This document shows positions 24,199-32,712 of a DNA stretch of 64,000 bases, piece after piece. The position numbers were made by a program, and so were the translations under genes. A model generated the notes under the pieces. The model did no database searches. It was not told the DNA's origin and was given only the letters and a program-made list of their open reading frames with translations. Numbering within the stretch: the stretch's first letter is position 1; the number at the start of each line of letters is the position of its first letter. This DNA is from Aeoliella sp052161615 (GTDB lineage: Bacteria > Planctomycetota > Planctomycetia > Pirellulales > Lacipirellulaceae), in assembly GCF_052161615.1 (NCBI RefSeq), contig NZ_CP197417.1, positions 2,294,001 through 2,358,000 on the forward strand, read 5' to 3'.

Positions 24199-25176
24199 AT
24201 GAAGCTCGACTCTTCGTTTGCCATTCAGTGCGGTTCGCGGCTGCATTTCGGACTCTGGGCGTGGGGCCCTGTGCACCCGCGTCAGTTTGGCGGCGTTGGC
24301 ATGATGATCGACAAGCCTCGGCTTACGCTTCGCTTCTCTCCCGCCGAGCAGTTCGTAGCCGCAGGTCCGCTCGCCGATCGCATCGCGACGGTCGCCAAGT
24401 CATGCGCCGCTCGGTGGAAGCTCGATACCTTGCCAGCATGCCGCATTGAGTTAACGGAGCAACCGCCACAGCACGCGGGGTTCGGCGTGGGGACGCAACT
24501 TGGCTTAGCGGTGGCTCGCGGAATTGCCGAGTGCTGTGTTGTGATTGGCGAGAAGTCTCCCGACGAGTTGTCGCTAGCCGCGGGTCGTGGTTTGCGCTCC
24601 GCGGTGGGGACGCACGGCTTCGTGCTCGGAGGATTGCTAGTAGATGCAGGAAAGTCGCCAAGCGACGAAGTCGGTACGCTTGCCAAACGAGTTGAGGTGC
24701 CGAGCGAGTGGCGAGTGCTGCTCATCACACCGCAGAACAGTCCCGGCATGGCGGGGGAAGCAGAGCGCGCGGCGTTTGCGAAGTTGCCTCCCGTGCCTCT
24801 CGGGACCACCAAGCAATTGCAGCAGATCGCATTCGACCAGCTCGCCCCGGCGGTCGAGAATGGCGACTTCGATCGATTCGCCGCCGCTATTTATGAGTAC
24901 GGTCATCTCGCCGGGCTTTGCTTCGCCGCGGTGCAAGGTGGCGCTTACTCTACTCGCGAAACCGCCGCGCTCGTCACGCAATTGCGAGAGCTCGGAGCCA
25001 CGGGTGTGGGGCAAAGTTCGTGGGGGCCGACGGTATTCGCGTTCGCACCGAACAAAGTCGAGGCAATTCGACTGCGGGACGCGCTGCTGGCGAAATCAAC
25101 AGGTGACGAACTCTCGGTCCTCATCGCCGGACCGATGAACGAAGGAGCTAAGCTGGTTGGCGAAGCAGTGGGGTAA
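24199..25176 (+). CDS. Beta-ribofuranosylaminobenzene 5'-phosphate synthase-like
   Basis: A 325-residue GHMP-kinase-fold protein. The N-terminal SRLHFGLWAWG is the RLHFGL-type hallmark of beta-RFAP synthase; GGVGMMIDKPRLTLRF follows. The phosphate-binding loop region is AGFGVGTQLGLAVARGIAE, and the C-terminal GVGQSSWGPTVFAFAP is the third motif. The enzyme condenses phosphoribosyl pyrophosphate with 4-aminobenzoate, releasing CO2 and pyrophosphate, and is the first committed step of methanopterin synthesis. It is the last gene of the operon, 7 bp after the DUF447 gene, and fits with pabAB supplying the aminobenzoate. A short inverted repeat (GTAAGC...GCTTAC at 25174-25194) separates it from convergent dapA. 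Confidence 0.9.
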   Translation: MKLDSSFAIQCGSRLHFGLWAWGPVHPRQFGGVGMMIDKPRLTLRFSPAEQFVAAGPLADRIATVAKSCAARWKLDTLPACRIELTEQPPQHAGFGVGTQLGLAVARGIAECCVVIGEKSPDELSLAAGRGLRSAVGTHGFVLGGLLVDAGKSPSDEVGTLAKRVEVPSEWRVLLITPQNSPGMAGEAERAAFAKLPPVPLGTTKQLQQIAFDQLAPAVENGDFDRFAAAIYEYGHLAGLCFAAVQGGAYSTRETAALVTQLRELGATGVGQSSWGPTVFAFAPNKVEAIRLRDALLAKSTGDELSVLIAGPMNEGAKLVGEAVG

Positions 25177-25208
25177 GCATCGCAAGCTGGAAGCTTACGC
25201 CACTTGTC

Positions 25209-26099
25209 CTACAGCAGGCCGTAAGCGACGAGTGTCTTGCGAAGCGACGCCATTTCGGTTTCGTCGAGCGGTGTCATCGGCAGCAGCATCTCGCCGGTAT
25301 CTCGGCCGAGCATCTGCATTGCGGCCTTCACCGGAATGGGATTGGTCGAAAGGCCCAGCATGTCGCGGCAGAGTGGGAATAACTTGTAGTGCCACTTACG
25401 AGCTTCGTCGTAGTTGCCGGCATTCGCGGCGGCGACCAGGTTCAGCATGTCGCCCGGCACCAGGTTGCCAACCACTGACACCACTCCTCGGGCACCAACG
25501 GCCATGAGCGGCAGCGTCAGGCTATCGTCGCCCGACAGCACCGTGAGATTGGTTGCCGCGATGATCTGCGACGCTTGGTCGAGCGAGCCCGATGCCTCCT
25601 TCACCAGCGCGATATTCTCGAGCTCGGCGAGGCGAATGATGGTCGATGGCTCGATGTTCTTCGCCGCGCGACCGGGAATGTTGTAGATGCACTGCGGCAA
25701 GCCCGTCTCTTCGGCCAGCACCTTGAAGTGCTCGTAGAAACCCTTTTGGGTCGGCTTGTTGTAGTACGGAGCGACTTGGAGCGCCGCGTCGGCACCCGCG
25801 CGCTCGGCGAACTTCGTGAGTCGCAGTGCCTCGGCCGTGCTGTTGCTTCCGACGCCAGGCATCACCTTGATGCGGCCGGCGCACTTCTCGACGACGAACG
25901 CGATGACCCGCTCGTGCTCTTCGTGGCTGAGCGTCGGCGATTCGCCCGTCGTGCCGACGGGGCAAAGGCAGTGGGTGCCCGCTGCGATCTGGAATTCAAT
26001 CTGCTCGCCGAACTTATCGTAGTCGACCTCGCCATTCTTTAGCGGGGTGGTAAGCGCTACCGATAGTCCTGCAAACGCCTCGCCCTTGGTGGTCATCAT
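25209..26099 (-). CDS. dapA: 4-hydroxy-tetrahydrodipicolinate synthase
   Basis: A 296-residue class I aldolase of the lysine/diaminopimelate pathway, condensing pyruvate with aspartate semialdehyde. The pyruvate-binding T50/T51 lie in PVGTTGESPTLSHEEH. The proton-relay Tyr is Y139 (CIYNIPGRAAKN), the substrate-binding Arg R144, and the Schiff-base Lys K167 (LVKEASGSL). Length and spacing are those of the bacterial enzyme. It heads a run of three minus-strand genes with pdxJ 107 bp away in the opposite order. N-acetylneuraminate lyase relatives exist in the family, but the Arg and flanking motif favour DapA. Confidence 0.92.
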   Translation of the reverse strand: MMTTKGEAFAGLSVALTTPLKNGEVDYDKFGEQIEFQIAAGTHCLCPVGTTGESPTLSHEEHERVIAFVVEKCAGRIKVMPGVGSNSTAEALRLTKFAERAGADAALQVAPYYNKPTQKGFYEHFKVLAEETGLPQCIYNIPGRAAKNIEPSTIIRLAELENIALVKEASGSLDQASQIIAATNLTVLSGDDSLTLPLMAVGARGVVSVVGNLVPGDMLNLVAAANAGNYDEARKWHYKLFPLCRDMLGLSTNPIPVKAAMQMLGRDTGEMLLPMTPLDETEMASLRKTLVAYGLL

Positions 26100-26206
26100 C
26101 TGGCCTCAAGCTGGTGGATTGGAAGTGTGCGTATGATACCGAGAGTCGCGGCATCTGGGCTAGGGGCGACATGCGTAACAACCGCAGGTCGCCGCTGGTG
26201 CCGAAT

Positions 26207-26923
26207 CTACTCCGACACCAGGCGTTTCATGTCCCGCACCGCCTGTTCGAGCCCCACCATGATGGCCCGAGCGATGATGCTGTGGCCGATGTTCAGCTCG
26301 TGCATCTCGGCAATCGCCGCGACGGGACGCACGTTGCGATAAGTGAGCCCGTGTCCTGCATTGAGCACAATGCCGGCCTGGCGAATGAGTTCCGCCGATT
26401 GATGGAGCTGCGCAAGTTCGTCGAGTGCCTTCCCCTTCGCCGACGCGTGGGCGTACGCACCGGTGTGCAATTCGATTGCTTCGGCCCCCGTGGCGATTCC
26501 GGCCTCGATTTGCTGTGGATCGGGGTCGAGGAACAAGCTGACCACAATGCCCGCGTCTTGAAGACGCTTCACAGCGGCCGTGACTCGCTCTCGCTGCCCG
26601 ACGACATCGAGACCACCTTCGGTTGTCACTTCTTCGCGTCGCTCGGGGACCAGCGTGGCCTGCGTAGGGCGAAGGTCGCACGCAATCGCCAGCACTTCGT
26701 CCGCCGTCGCCAGTTCGAGATTCGTGGGCACGGCCACCGTCTCGATCATGATGCGAACGTCGCGGTCCTGAATATGCCGACGGTCCTCGCGCAAGTGGAG
26801 CGTGATGCCATCCGCCCCGCCGAGTTCGGCGAGGGTGGCTGCCCACACGGGGTCGGGCTCGTTCGTCTTACGTGCTTCGCGGACGGTTGCTACGTGATCG
26901 ATGTTGACGCCGAGTCGAGCCAT
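26207..26923 (-). CDS. pdxJ: Pyridoxine 5'-phosphate synthase
   Basis: A 238-residue TIM-barrel enzyme forming pyridoxine 5'-phosphate from 3-amino-2-oxopropyl phosphate and 1-deoxyxylulose 5-phosphate. The signature start MARLGVNIDHVATVREAR and the segment GADGITLHLREDRRHIQDRD (substrate Asp, His, Arg) are intact. Later motifs ELATADEVLAIACDLRP, VSLFLDPDPQQIEAG, EAIELHTGAYA and VLNAGHGLTYRNVRPVA complete the barrel. Monocistronic or co-transcribed with the zinc-ribbon gene upstream, whose stop is 24 bp from the pdxJ start. Confidence 0.95.
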   Translation of the reverse strand: MARLGVNIDHVATVREARKTNEPDPVWAATLAELGGADGITLHLREDRRHIQDRDVRIMIETVAVPTNLELATADEVLAIACDLRPTQATLVPERREEVTTEGGLDVVGQRERVTAAVKRLQDAGIVVSLFLDPDPQQIEAGIATGAEAIELHTGAYAHASAKGKALDELAQLHQSAELIRQAGIVLNAGHGLTYRNVRPVAAIAEMHELNIGHSIIARAIMVGLEQAVRDMKRLVSE

Positions 26924-26947
26924 AGAGTTCGCGTTGGTTGGCAGTAG

Positions 26948-27619
26948 TTATTGGGCGGTGGGGTCAAGCGCAAAGCGTTGCCGGCGGTCGAGTCGGCCAT
27001 CGCCGTTGGTGTCCGACTCCAGGTACCAAACTCGGTGCTCCGAGAAGTACCGAAGCCGATGCTTCGTCTGCCCGGTCTCCGACTTCACTACCAGTGGTTC
27101 GCCCAGGGCTTCAATCGCCGCACCCAGAGCCGCCGCGTCGCGGTGGGGGAGCGTTCTTTGCCTAGGGTCTGGCACACGCTGGCTGAGCCACAGTGTCGCC
27201 AAACCAGCCAGAGCCATCAAGGCGACCGGACGCCAGAACACCAGATGGACCGGTTCGTCCTCGATGGGTTCGCCAAATTCGTCGTATTCGGCCCCTTCGC
27301 CCGCAAACTGCTCCGCCTCCGCACGCAGGATCTCCGCCGCTCGGGCCCGGGCTTCTAGGGGCACCTGCAATTCGTAGCTATGCGACCAACTACCACCCAG
27401 GGCGCTAAACGACTGCGACTCCACGAGCCGGGCGTCGATTCCCTCGGCTTCCAGGCAGCTCACTAGATATCCGGCTTCCGCTAAGTTCGTCATTCTCGCC
27501 ACGCTGTGCCACTCAACAGAATCAGCGGGTGTTCCGCGTCGTTGGCGGCAGGTCGGACAATCGGAATTGGCGACTTCTAGCGGAGTTAAATACGCTTCGC
27601 AAATCTGGCAACGTGGCAT
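26948..27619 (-). CDS. Zinc-ribbon/DUF2007-like membrane protein
   Basis: A 223-residue protein not assigned a function. It begins with a four-Cys zinc ribbon (MPRCQICEAYLTP, DCPTCRQRRG). A DUF2007-like domain follows, with the pattern LAEAGYLVSCLEAEGIDARL and YELQVPLEARARAAEIL. One membrane helix comes next (PVALMALAGLATLWLSQ), and the C-terminal domain ends in an EF-hand-like DTNGDGRLDRRQRF. The start at 27619 is supported by the zinc ribbon and a GAGGT about 12 nt upstream; the longer frame upstream is not protein-like. It lies upstream of pdxJ on the same strand, 24 bp apart. Confidence 0.7.
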   Translation of the reverse strand: MPRCQICEAYLTPLEVANSDCPTCRQRRGTPADSVEWHSVARMTNLAEAGYLVSCLEAEGIDARLVESQSFSALGGSWSHSYELQVPLEARARAAEILRAEAEQFAGEGAEYDEFGEPIEDEPVHLVFWRPVALMALAGLATLWLSQRVPDPRQRTLPHRDAAALGAAIEALGEPLVVKSETGQTKHRLRYFSEHRVWYLESDTNGDGRLDRRQRFALDPTAQ

Positions 27620-28096
27620 GGCGGGACAAACCTCGGGAGTAAAACCGGCTGCAACGGGAGGCCAGAGAGCATTCTCGCCCCCTGCCGCGCCGGTGTCCAC
27701 AAAGTGCGTTTTCCCGCCCGCCGCGACGCTCCAAAAAACGAGAGATTTTCTGATGATTTTACGGAGGCCAGCGTGCCCGCCCGGCGTACCGATTTTGCCG
27801 AAAGTAGAGCGTCCCAACCCGCCAAATCGGCGTGATGGATTCACACCCCACCGGCCAGCCGCGGTTTTGTCACCTCAGGGTAGCCAGCACGCGACACCCC
27901 GCGTTGCCAAACGTTGTGGAACCGCAACTTGGAGCGTGTGGACTTCCGCGCCTTGCAGTGGCCTGGGTGGCTGTTGGCGATTCCTAACCTACCTTTGAAC
28001 GTTCGCGGCGAGTCACTGCTCGACCTCGATCCCTTTGCCCAATCACTCTCGAATGTTTGCACCGTGAATCTGCCGCTCGCTGAAAAGGCCCCTGCG
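27620..28096. other. Gap without gene
   Basis: This divergent region has no convincing coding frame, hairpin or repeat. It must hold the promoters of the zinc-ribbon gene (minus) and the small gene at 28097 (plus), but no consensus -35/-10 pair stood out. Confidence 0.5.
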
Positions 28097-28432
28097 ATGA
28101 ACTGCCACAGTCTTGCCCAACAGATTGAAGACCTTCAGCCCGAGGCGAGTCCTCAGGATGTCGCGCGGTTGTGCCTGTTGCTCACCAATGAGTACGCCAA
28201 CCTCAACGAACTGATGGATCGTCCGACACTGCACCGCGCCTGGAAGGAAACCGGCCTGCGTTTGCAGCTCGCCACCGACCAGCACGCCGCGATGACCCAG
28301 GAACTCGAAGACCTGGCGAACAGCGATCCGAAGAGCTTCACTCAAGAGCAAATCTGGGTCTTGATTCGCGCCATCAAGGTACAGAGCCAGATTTTGCAGA
28401 TGTACGTCGGACATCCTGTGCTGGATGTGTAG
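28097..28432 (+). CDS. Hypothetical small helical protein
   Basis: A 111-residue protein of unknown function, not recognised as any named family. It is almost all alpha-helical and soluble: SLAQQIEDLQPEASPQDVAR, then LLLTNEYANLNELMDR, then a Gln-rich helix, with no signal peptide or Cys cluster. The start is placed at the ATG at 28097; the frame extends 61 codons further upstream through an unlikely sequence. It converges with mgtE, whose stop is 9 bp away. Confidence 0.55.
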   Translation: MNCHSLAQQIEDLQPEASPQDVARLCLLLTNEYANLNELMDRPTLHRAWKETGLRLQLATDQHAAMTQELEDLANSDPKSFTQEQIWVLIRAIKVQSQILQMYVGHPVLDV

Positions 28433-28441
28433 AGCTAACGA

Positions 28442-29848
28442 CTAGCCCAACGCATCGAGTAGCAGTATCGCAACGTTCATGTAGATGACGATGCCCGCGA
28501 TGTCGTTGATACCCGCCACAAACGGGTTGCTCATCAGCGCGGGGTCGAGACCGAAGCGGCGGAACAGCATCGGCAGCATTCCTCCGCAAAGAGTTCCGCA
28601 GAATACCACGAGAACGAGGGTGATCGGAATCACCAATACTTCGGTAAACGTCGGTGGCTGAAACGGCAATTCCGAATCTGGATCTGCTTCAGCATAGACC
28701 TTTAGCAGTAACACGGCCGCGGCATATCCCGCGATCGACAGGGTCCCTCCCAAGCACAGACCCATCAATAGCTCGCGTTTGATCACGCGCCACCAATCCG
28801 ACATCTTCACATCGCCATGGGTCATGGCCGTGATCACGAGCGTTGCGGATTGGCTTCCCGAATTTCCTCCGCTCGACATCACGAGAGGTAGAAAGAAGAT
28901 CAGCCACGAGACCTTCGCGAAATCGTTTTGATAATTCTGTAGCGAAAAGGCCGTGATGAGCCCCGTGAAGAACAGGATGCTCAGCCACATGCCTCGTTTC
29001 CACGCTAGCGTAAACCAGTGCGTGTCGAGGTAGCTATCGTCCAGCGGATCGACGGCCGCCGCCATGTGGGCGTCTTCAGTCGCCTCTTCGCGCATAACGT
29101 CAATGATGTCGTCGTGCGTGATAATTCCGAGCAGGTGTTGCTGCTCGTCGACCACGGGAATGGCGATGAAGTCGAAGTTCGCCACCTTCGCCGCTACCGT
29201 TTCCTGATCGTCCGTCGCCAGAACCGTGACGACATCGCGTTGCATCAAGTCCGAGACTTTGACGTTCGGCTTGCCATAGTTCACTACTAGCTGTCGAGCG
29301 GAGATCAGTCCTCTTAGGCGATTGTCTTCGTCGACGATGTAATTGTAGTAGACCGTTTCGAGGTCCTCGCTCAACCGCGCGATCGCTTCGAGGGCCTGGT
29401 GCACGGTCATCGATTCGTTCAGCCGGGCGACCTCCGTGGTCATCACGCTGCCGGCGGTGCCTTCGGGGAACTCCATCAGGCGCAGGGTTTCGCGACGCTC
29501 CGCTACCGGGAGCAACGGCAGCATTTCCTCGACCACGTCGGAGCGAACGTCGTTGATCAAGTCAACGCGGTCGTCCGCGGGAAGCTCGGCCATCAGGGAC
29601 GAGGTTTCCTTCGGAGCGACGGTCTCCAGGATCTCGACCTTCATGGCGTCCGGCAAAAAGCCGAACACTTCGGCTTGCCGCCCAGGGTCCGAGGCTTGCA
29701 GGACCTCCCAGGCTTCCTGGGGGATCAGTCCCTCCATGAACTCTGCGGCCCTCGCGGGGTGGAGTGCCGAGACGAATTCGCGCAGCCCCTCCTGATCGTT
29801 GGTGGCGATCATTTCGCGGAGTTCGGGGAGCAAGAGGGTATTGATCAT
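28442..29848 (-). CDS. mgtE: Magnesium transporter MgtE
   Basis: A 468-residue Mg2+ channel. The N-terminal superhelical domain (1 to about 130) contains repeats such as HPARAAEFMEGL and PDAMKVEILETVAPKE. Two CBS domains follow: MTTEVARLNESMTVHQALEA, and DLMQRDVVTVLATDDQETVA with GIITHDDIIDVM. The membrane part (about 290-468) has the pore-lining FFLPLVMSSGGNSGSQSATL and later ALMSNPFVAGINDIAGIVIY. All expected parts are present. Mg2+ sensing by the N and CBS domains gates the pore. No M-box-like leader was recognised upstream; a small hairpin lies at 29900. Confidence 0.93.
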   Translation of the reverse strand: MINTLLLPELREMIATNDQEGLREFVSALHPARAAEFMEGLIPQEAWEVLQASDPGRQAEVFGFLPDAMKVEILETVAPKETSSLMAELPADDRVDLINDVRSDVVEEMLPLLPVAERRETLRLMEFPEGTAGSVMTTEVARLNESMTVHQALEAIARLSEDLETVYYNYIVDEDNRLRGLISARQLVVNYGKPNVKVSDLMQRDVVTVLATDDQETVAAKVANFDFIAIPVVDEQQHLLGIITHDDIIDVMREEATEDAHMAAAVDPLDDSYLDTHWFTLAWKRGMWLSILFFTGLITAFSLQNYQNDFAKVSWLIFFLPLVMSSGGNSGSQSATLVITAMTHGDVKMSDWWRVIKRELLMGLCLGGTLSIAGYAAAVLLLKVYAEADPDSELPFQPPTFTEVLVIPITLVLVVFCGTLCGGMLPMLFRRFGLDPALMSNPFVAGINDIAGIVIYMNVAILLLDALG

Positions 29849-29899
29849 GCTTCGCCGCTATAAATTGGCTTGCGGACGCGAGTTACGCAGTTTAGTGGC

Positions 29900-29926
29900 C
29901 GCCGGGAGAAGCGTAAACGCCCGGCG
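29900..29926. repeat. Hairpin in mgtE/rnc divergent region
   Basis: CGCCGGG (29900-29906) and CCCGGCG (29920-29926) form a perfect 7-bp stem, with an inner GCGT/ACGC pairing extending the structure. It lies 52 bp upstream of the mgtE start. It is too small and unlike the M-box to call a riboswitch. Confidence 0.4.
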
Positions 29927-29956
29927 CGAGTGCGCCCCAAACCCTGGCGTTTCAGT

Positions 29957-29985
29957 TGACCGCAAGGCTTCAACCGTTTATGCTC
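29957..29985 (+). promoter_or_regulatory. Sigma-70-type promoter upstream of rnc
   Basis: TTGACC (29957-29962), a 17-bp spacer and TATGCT (29980-29985) fit the housekeeping consensus at optimal spacing. It gives an untranslated leader of roughly 105 nt before the rnc start at 30099. Confidence 0.5.
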
Positions 29986-30098
29986 GTTGACATTAGGACA
30001 GTCGAGTTTCCGATCTCTCTATGTCCGGAGTGATAGTCACGTGGCTGAAAACCATCCGGTCCAGCTACGCGACCGCCGCTCCGGCGGGTTTCTAACGG

Positions 30099-30878
30099 AT
30101 GTCATCTACCAATTCTATGCCCGAGGTGCAGTCGTACCTCGACCTTTGCCAAGCTCGTATTGGGTACACCTTCAACGATCGCCAACTCCTTGAGTCGGCT
30201 CTAACGCACGCGTCAGGTGCCGAAAATCGCCTCGCGTCCAATGAGCGGATGGAGTTCCTCGGCGATGCGATTCTAGGAGCCGTGGTTTGCGAGCAGCTCT
30301 ATCGCGAATTCCCCGAGCATTTAGAAGGCGAGCTGACACGCCTCAAATCCATTGTGGTGAGCCGCGTCACTTGCGCGAAGGTCAGTGCTGCTTTGGGACT
30401 CGAAGAATTCTTGGTCCTCGGTAAGGGAATGACTACACATCCCGAAGTTCCCTCGAGCGTGCTCGCCGCGGTATTCGAGTCCCTGGTGGCTGCCATCTTC
30501 CTGGATGGTGGCGAACGCGCCGCGAAGACCTTCATCCTCCGTTTGATGGGTCCCGAGATCGACCTCGCCGAAGCGGGCGAGATGGGTCGCAACTACAAAT
30601 CCCAGCTTCAGCAACTCGCCCAGCGCGAGCATGGCGTCACACCCAACTACCGCTTGCTCGACGAGAAGGGTCCCGACCATAGCAAGTGCTTCCAAGTCGC
30701 TGCCGAAGTCGGCGGCCGGCGGTTTGCTCCGGCGTGGGGCAAGAGCAAGAAAGAGTCGGAGCAAAAGGCGGCCGCCAACGCCATCAGCGGGCTGCGCGGC
30801 GAGGAAGTTCCCTTCGACGAGCAGTCGCCCGAGGAGATCCTCGAGCAGTTGCCTGAGGAACTTCTCGGTGAAGAGTGA
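30099..30878 (+). CDS. rnc: Ribonuclease III
   Basis: A 259-residue double-strand-specific endoribonuclease. The endonuclease domain has the signature ERMEFLGDA (residues 50-58) and the second acidic site in VLAAVFESLVAAIFLDGG. The C-terminal double-stranded RNA-binding domain runs from about 165 to 235 (NYKSQLQQLAQREHG, FQVAAEVGGRRF, KESEQKAAANAISGL). A short acidic tail follows. It processes rRNA and structured mRNAs. Its 3' end overlaps the flavoprotein gene by 11 bp, so the two are translationally coupled. Confidence 0.95.
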   Translation: MSSTNSMPEVQSYLDLCQARIGYTFNDRQLLESALTHASGAENRLASNERMEFLGDAILGAVVCEQLYREFPEHLEGELTRLKSIVVSRVTCAKVSAALGLEEFLVLGKGMTTHPEVPSSVLAAVFESLVAAIFLDGGERAAKTFILRLMGPEIDLAEAGEMGRNYKSQLQQLAQREHGVTPNYRLLDEKGPDHSKCFQVAAEVGGRRFAPAWGKSKKESEQKAAANAISGLRGEEVPFDEQSPEEILEQLPEELLGEE

Positions 30879-32103
30879 TCGCTTCGCCGAAGTCGTCGTG
30901 ATTGGTGCGGGGGCAGCTGGACTCTTTGCCGCCGTTCGCGCTGCCGAGCGCGGCAAGCGAGTGCTGGTGCTCGAAAAGAACACCAAGCCCGGCGTCAAAA
31001 TCCTGATGTCTGGCGGCACGCGGTGCAACTTGACGCAAGCCACCGATCGCCGTGCACTCGGTGACGCATTCCCGCGAGATCAATCCCGCTTCCTTCGCAG
31101 TCCCCTCGCAGCCTTGGGGCCCGAAGAACTCGTCGACATGTTCCATCGCGAAGGCCTCCGTACCAAGGTCGAATCCACCGGCAAAGTGTTTCCGACTTCC
31201 GATCGTGCCCTCGATGTGCAGCGGACGCTACTCACCATGCTTCAGCGAAGCGGCGCGAAGCTCGAACTCTCCACGCCCGTCTTCACAATCGATCGATCAG
31301 CAGACGGTTTCGTGGTCGATACCCCCGGCGGGGCGATTCACGCATCGCAGGTCATCATCGCGACCGGCGGGCAGTCGTACCCAGGTTGTGGGACCACCGG
31401 CGATGGATACGTCTGGGCCAAGTCCCTGGGGCACTCGATTGTTCCCCCTCGCCCTGCCCTGGTCCCGCTTAAGACGAAGAACGAATGGACCCACGAGCTT
31501 TCAGGTCTTACGCTCCCCGACATTCGCGTGTCGATCGTATCGCCCGACGAGAAAAAGCCCCTCGCTTCGGACCGCGGCTCCGTGCTGTTCACGCACGTTG
31601 GACTCTCGGGGCCGGTGGTGCTTGACGTGAGTCGCGAGGTGACCGCTCGTCCGCGTGCTGCCGGTCTTTTGGCCGAGTGCGACCTGCTGCCCGACGTGCG
31701 GCGGGAGCACCTGGTCGAGCAGCTTCAATCCCTCAATGGTCGGCGGCAGGTGCGTGGGCTCGTCGAAACGTGGCTTCCGAATCGACTGGTCGAGTCACTT
31801 TTCCACGAGTCGAACATTCCCCTGGAGCGAACCGCCGCCGAGTTGTCGAAGGCCGAGCGATTGCGACTCGTCGAAAGTCTTAAAGCAACACGGCTCGAAC
31901 TCACTGGCACACTTGGCTTTGCAAAGGCCGAAGTGACCGCCGGGGGCGTTGCGCTCGACGAGGTCAACTCCAGCAACCTCGAAAGCAAATGCTCGCCGGG
32001 GCTGTTCCTGGTGGGCGAAGTGCTCGACATCGACGGCCCGATCGGCGGCTACAACTTCCAAGCCGCCTTCAGCACGGGCTGGCTAGCTGGCGAAAGTGTG
32101 TAA
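30868..32103 (+). CDS. HI0933/BaiN-like NAD(P)/FAD oxidoreductase
   Basis: A 411-residue flavoprotein of the HI0933 family. It opens with the dinucleotide fold VVVIGAGAAGLFAAVRAAERG, then the family hallmark PGVKILMSGGTRCNLTQ. ATGGQSYPGCGTTGDGYVWA and LFTHVGLSGPVVLDVSRE follow, and the C-terminal FAD motif GLFLVGEVLDIDGPIGGYN closes the fold. The only start that fits is the GTG at 30868, inside the end of rnc. The substrate is not known for this family outside a few bile-acid-related examples. The coupling with rnc is shown by the overlap but has no obvious functional reason. Confidence 0.85.
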   Translation: MKSDRFAEVVVIGAGAAGLFAAVRAAERGKRVLVLEKNTKPGVKILMSGGTRCNLTQATDRRALGDAFPRDQSRFLRSPLAALGPEELVDMFHREGLRTKVESTGKVFPTSDRALDVQRTLLTMLQRSGAKLELSTPVFTIDRSADGFVVDTPGGAIHASQVIIATGGQSYPGCGTTGDGYVWAKSLGHSIVPPRPALVPLKTKNEWTHELSGLTLPDIRVSIVSPDEKKPLASDRGSVLFTHVGLSGPVVLDVSREVTARPRAAGLLAECDLLPDVRREHLVEQLQSLNGRRQVRGLVETWLPNRLVESLFHESNIPLERTAAELSKAERLRLVESLKATRLELTGTLGFAKAEVTAGGVALDEVNSSNLESKCSPGLFLVGEVLDIDGPIGGYNFQAAFSTGWLAGESV

Positions 32104-32129
32104 GCGGGGCGACGCCCAACTCGCCTCGT

Positions 32130-32174
32130 AGTAAAGTCGCACTTTGCGAGTATTGCATCGACTGCGACTTTACT
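32130..32174. repeat. GTCGCA hairpin, first of pair
   Basis: Perfect 12-bp arms AGTAAAGTCGCA (32130-32141) and TGCGACTTTACT (32163-32174) with a 21-nt loop, starting 27 bp after the flavoprotein stop. The loop shares TATTGCAT with the hairpin at 1855-1888. Confidence 0.8.
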
Positions 32175-32255
32175 CCTTTGCAGCCCGGATTGGCTAACGA
32201 CGCAACTCCTTCTCTGTGAGCACTTTGCGAAGCCACTCGCCAAGTGACCGTCGAG

Positions 32256-32294
32256 AGTAAAGTCGCAGGGGTAAACCGCAGGTGCGACTTTACT
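32256..32294. repeat. 39-bp hairpin repeat, copy 2
   Basis: Arms AGTAAAGTCGCA (32256-32267) and TGCGACTTTACT (32283-32294). The element is identical to 1975-2013 except for one loop base, and is again preceded about 80 bp earlier by a GTCGCA hairpin. Confidence 0.85.
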
Positions 32295-32322
32295 CCATCT
32301 GGTTAGCTATCCAATGGCTTGT

Positions 32323-32427
32323 CATCCTGACGGGAGTGGAGATCCCGGAAGGATCTCGTCCTTGAGACAACGATGCGAATTGGCGAACGAGATCCTTCAG
32401 TCGCTAAGGCTCCCTCAGGATGACACA
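32323..32427. repeat. CTGAGGGAGC / GAAGGATCTCG repeat, inverted pair
   Basis: TGTCATCCTGACGGGAG and GGAAGGATCTCG (32323-32359) form the left arm, and GAGATCCTTCAGTCGC with CTCCCTCAGGATGACA (32389-32425) the right arm of an imperfect inverted repeat. The right arm matches 2070-2110 in reverse complement. Confidence 0.75.
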
Positions 32428-32712
32428 GCCTCCGCACGTACCTCGACCCCGGCGCCAATGGGCCGGCGTTTTCACTAAAATCAGTATCAAATTGTCAAAG
32501 AACACAAACCACTCAAGAAGTGGAACGTGTTCATGAGAACATACCCAAAGCGCGCTTTCTAGTCACATTCTGAAAGAAAGTGAAAATAGTTCAGGTCCAC
32601 GTTTTCTCGATGTTTTTCGCCGCGATCGAGGCTGGCTGCCCTTTCTTCGGAGGTGGCGTTTCGGGATACTCGGAATCTTCCACCCTCGACTTCGAACCCA
32701 GCAGTAAGTGCG

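Larger units (their letters stand above)
32104..32712. other. Gene-free stretch with repeat modules
   Basis: No coding frame is supported. The first half repeats the modules found at 1855-2110: two GTCGCA hairpins and the CTGAGGGAGC element, here in inverted orientation. From about 32460 to 32712 the sequence turns AT-richer and is featureless, and probably carries the promoter of the YeiH-type gene. Confidence 0.7.

Noticed and set aside
29849..29956. M-box magnesium riboswitch upstream of mgtE
   Set aside because: Only a 7-bp hairpin is present; none of the long conserved helices can be drawn.
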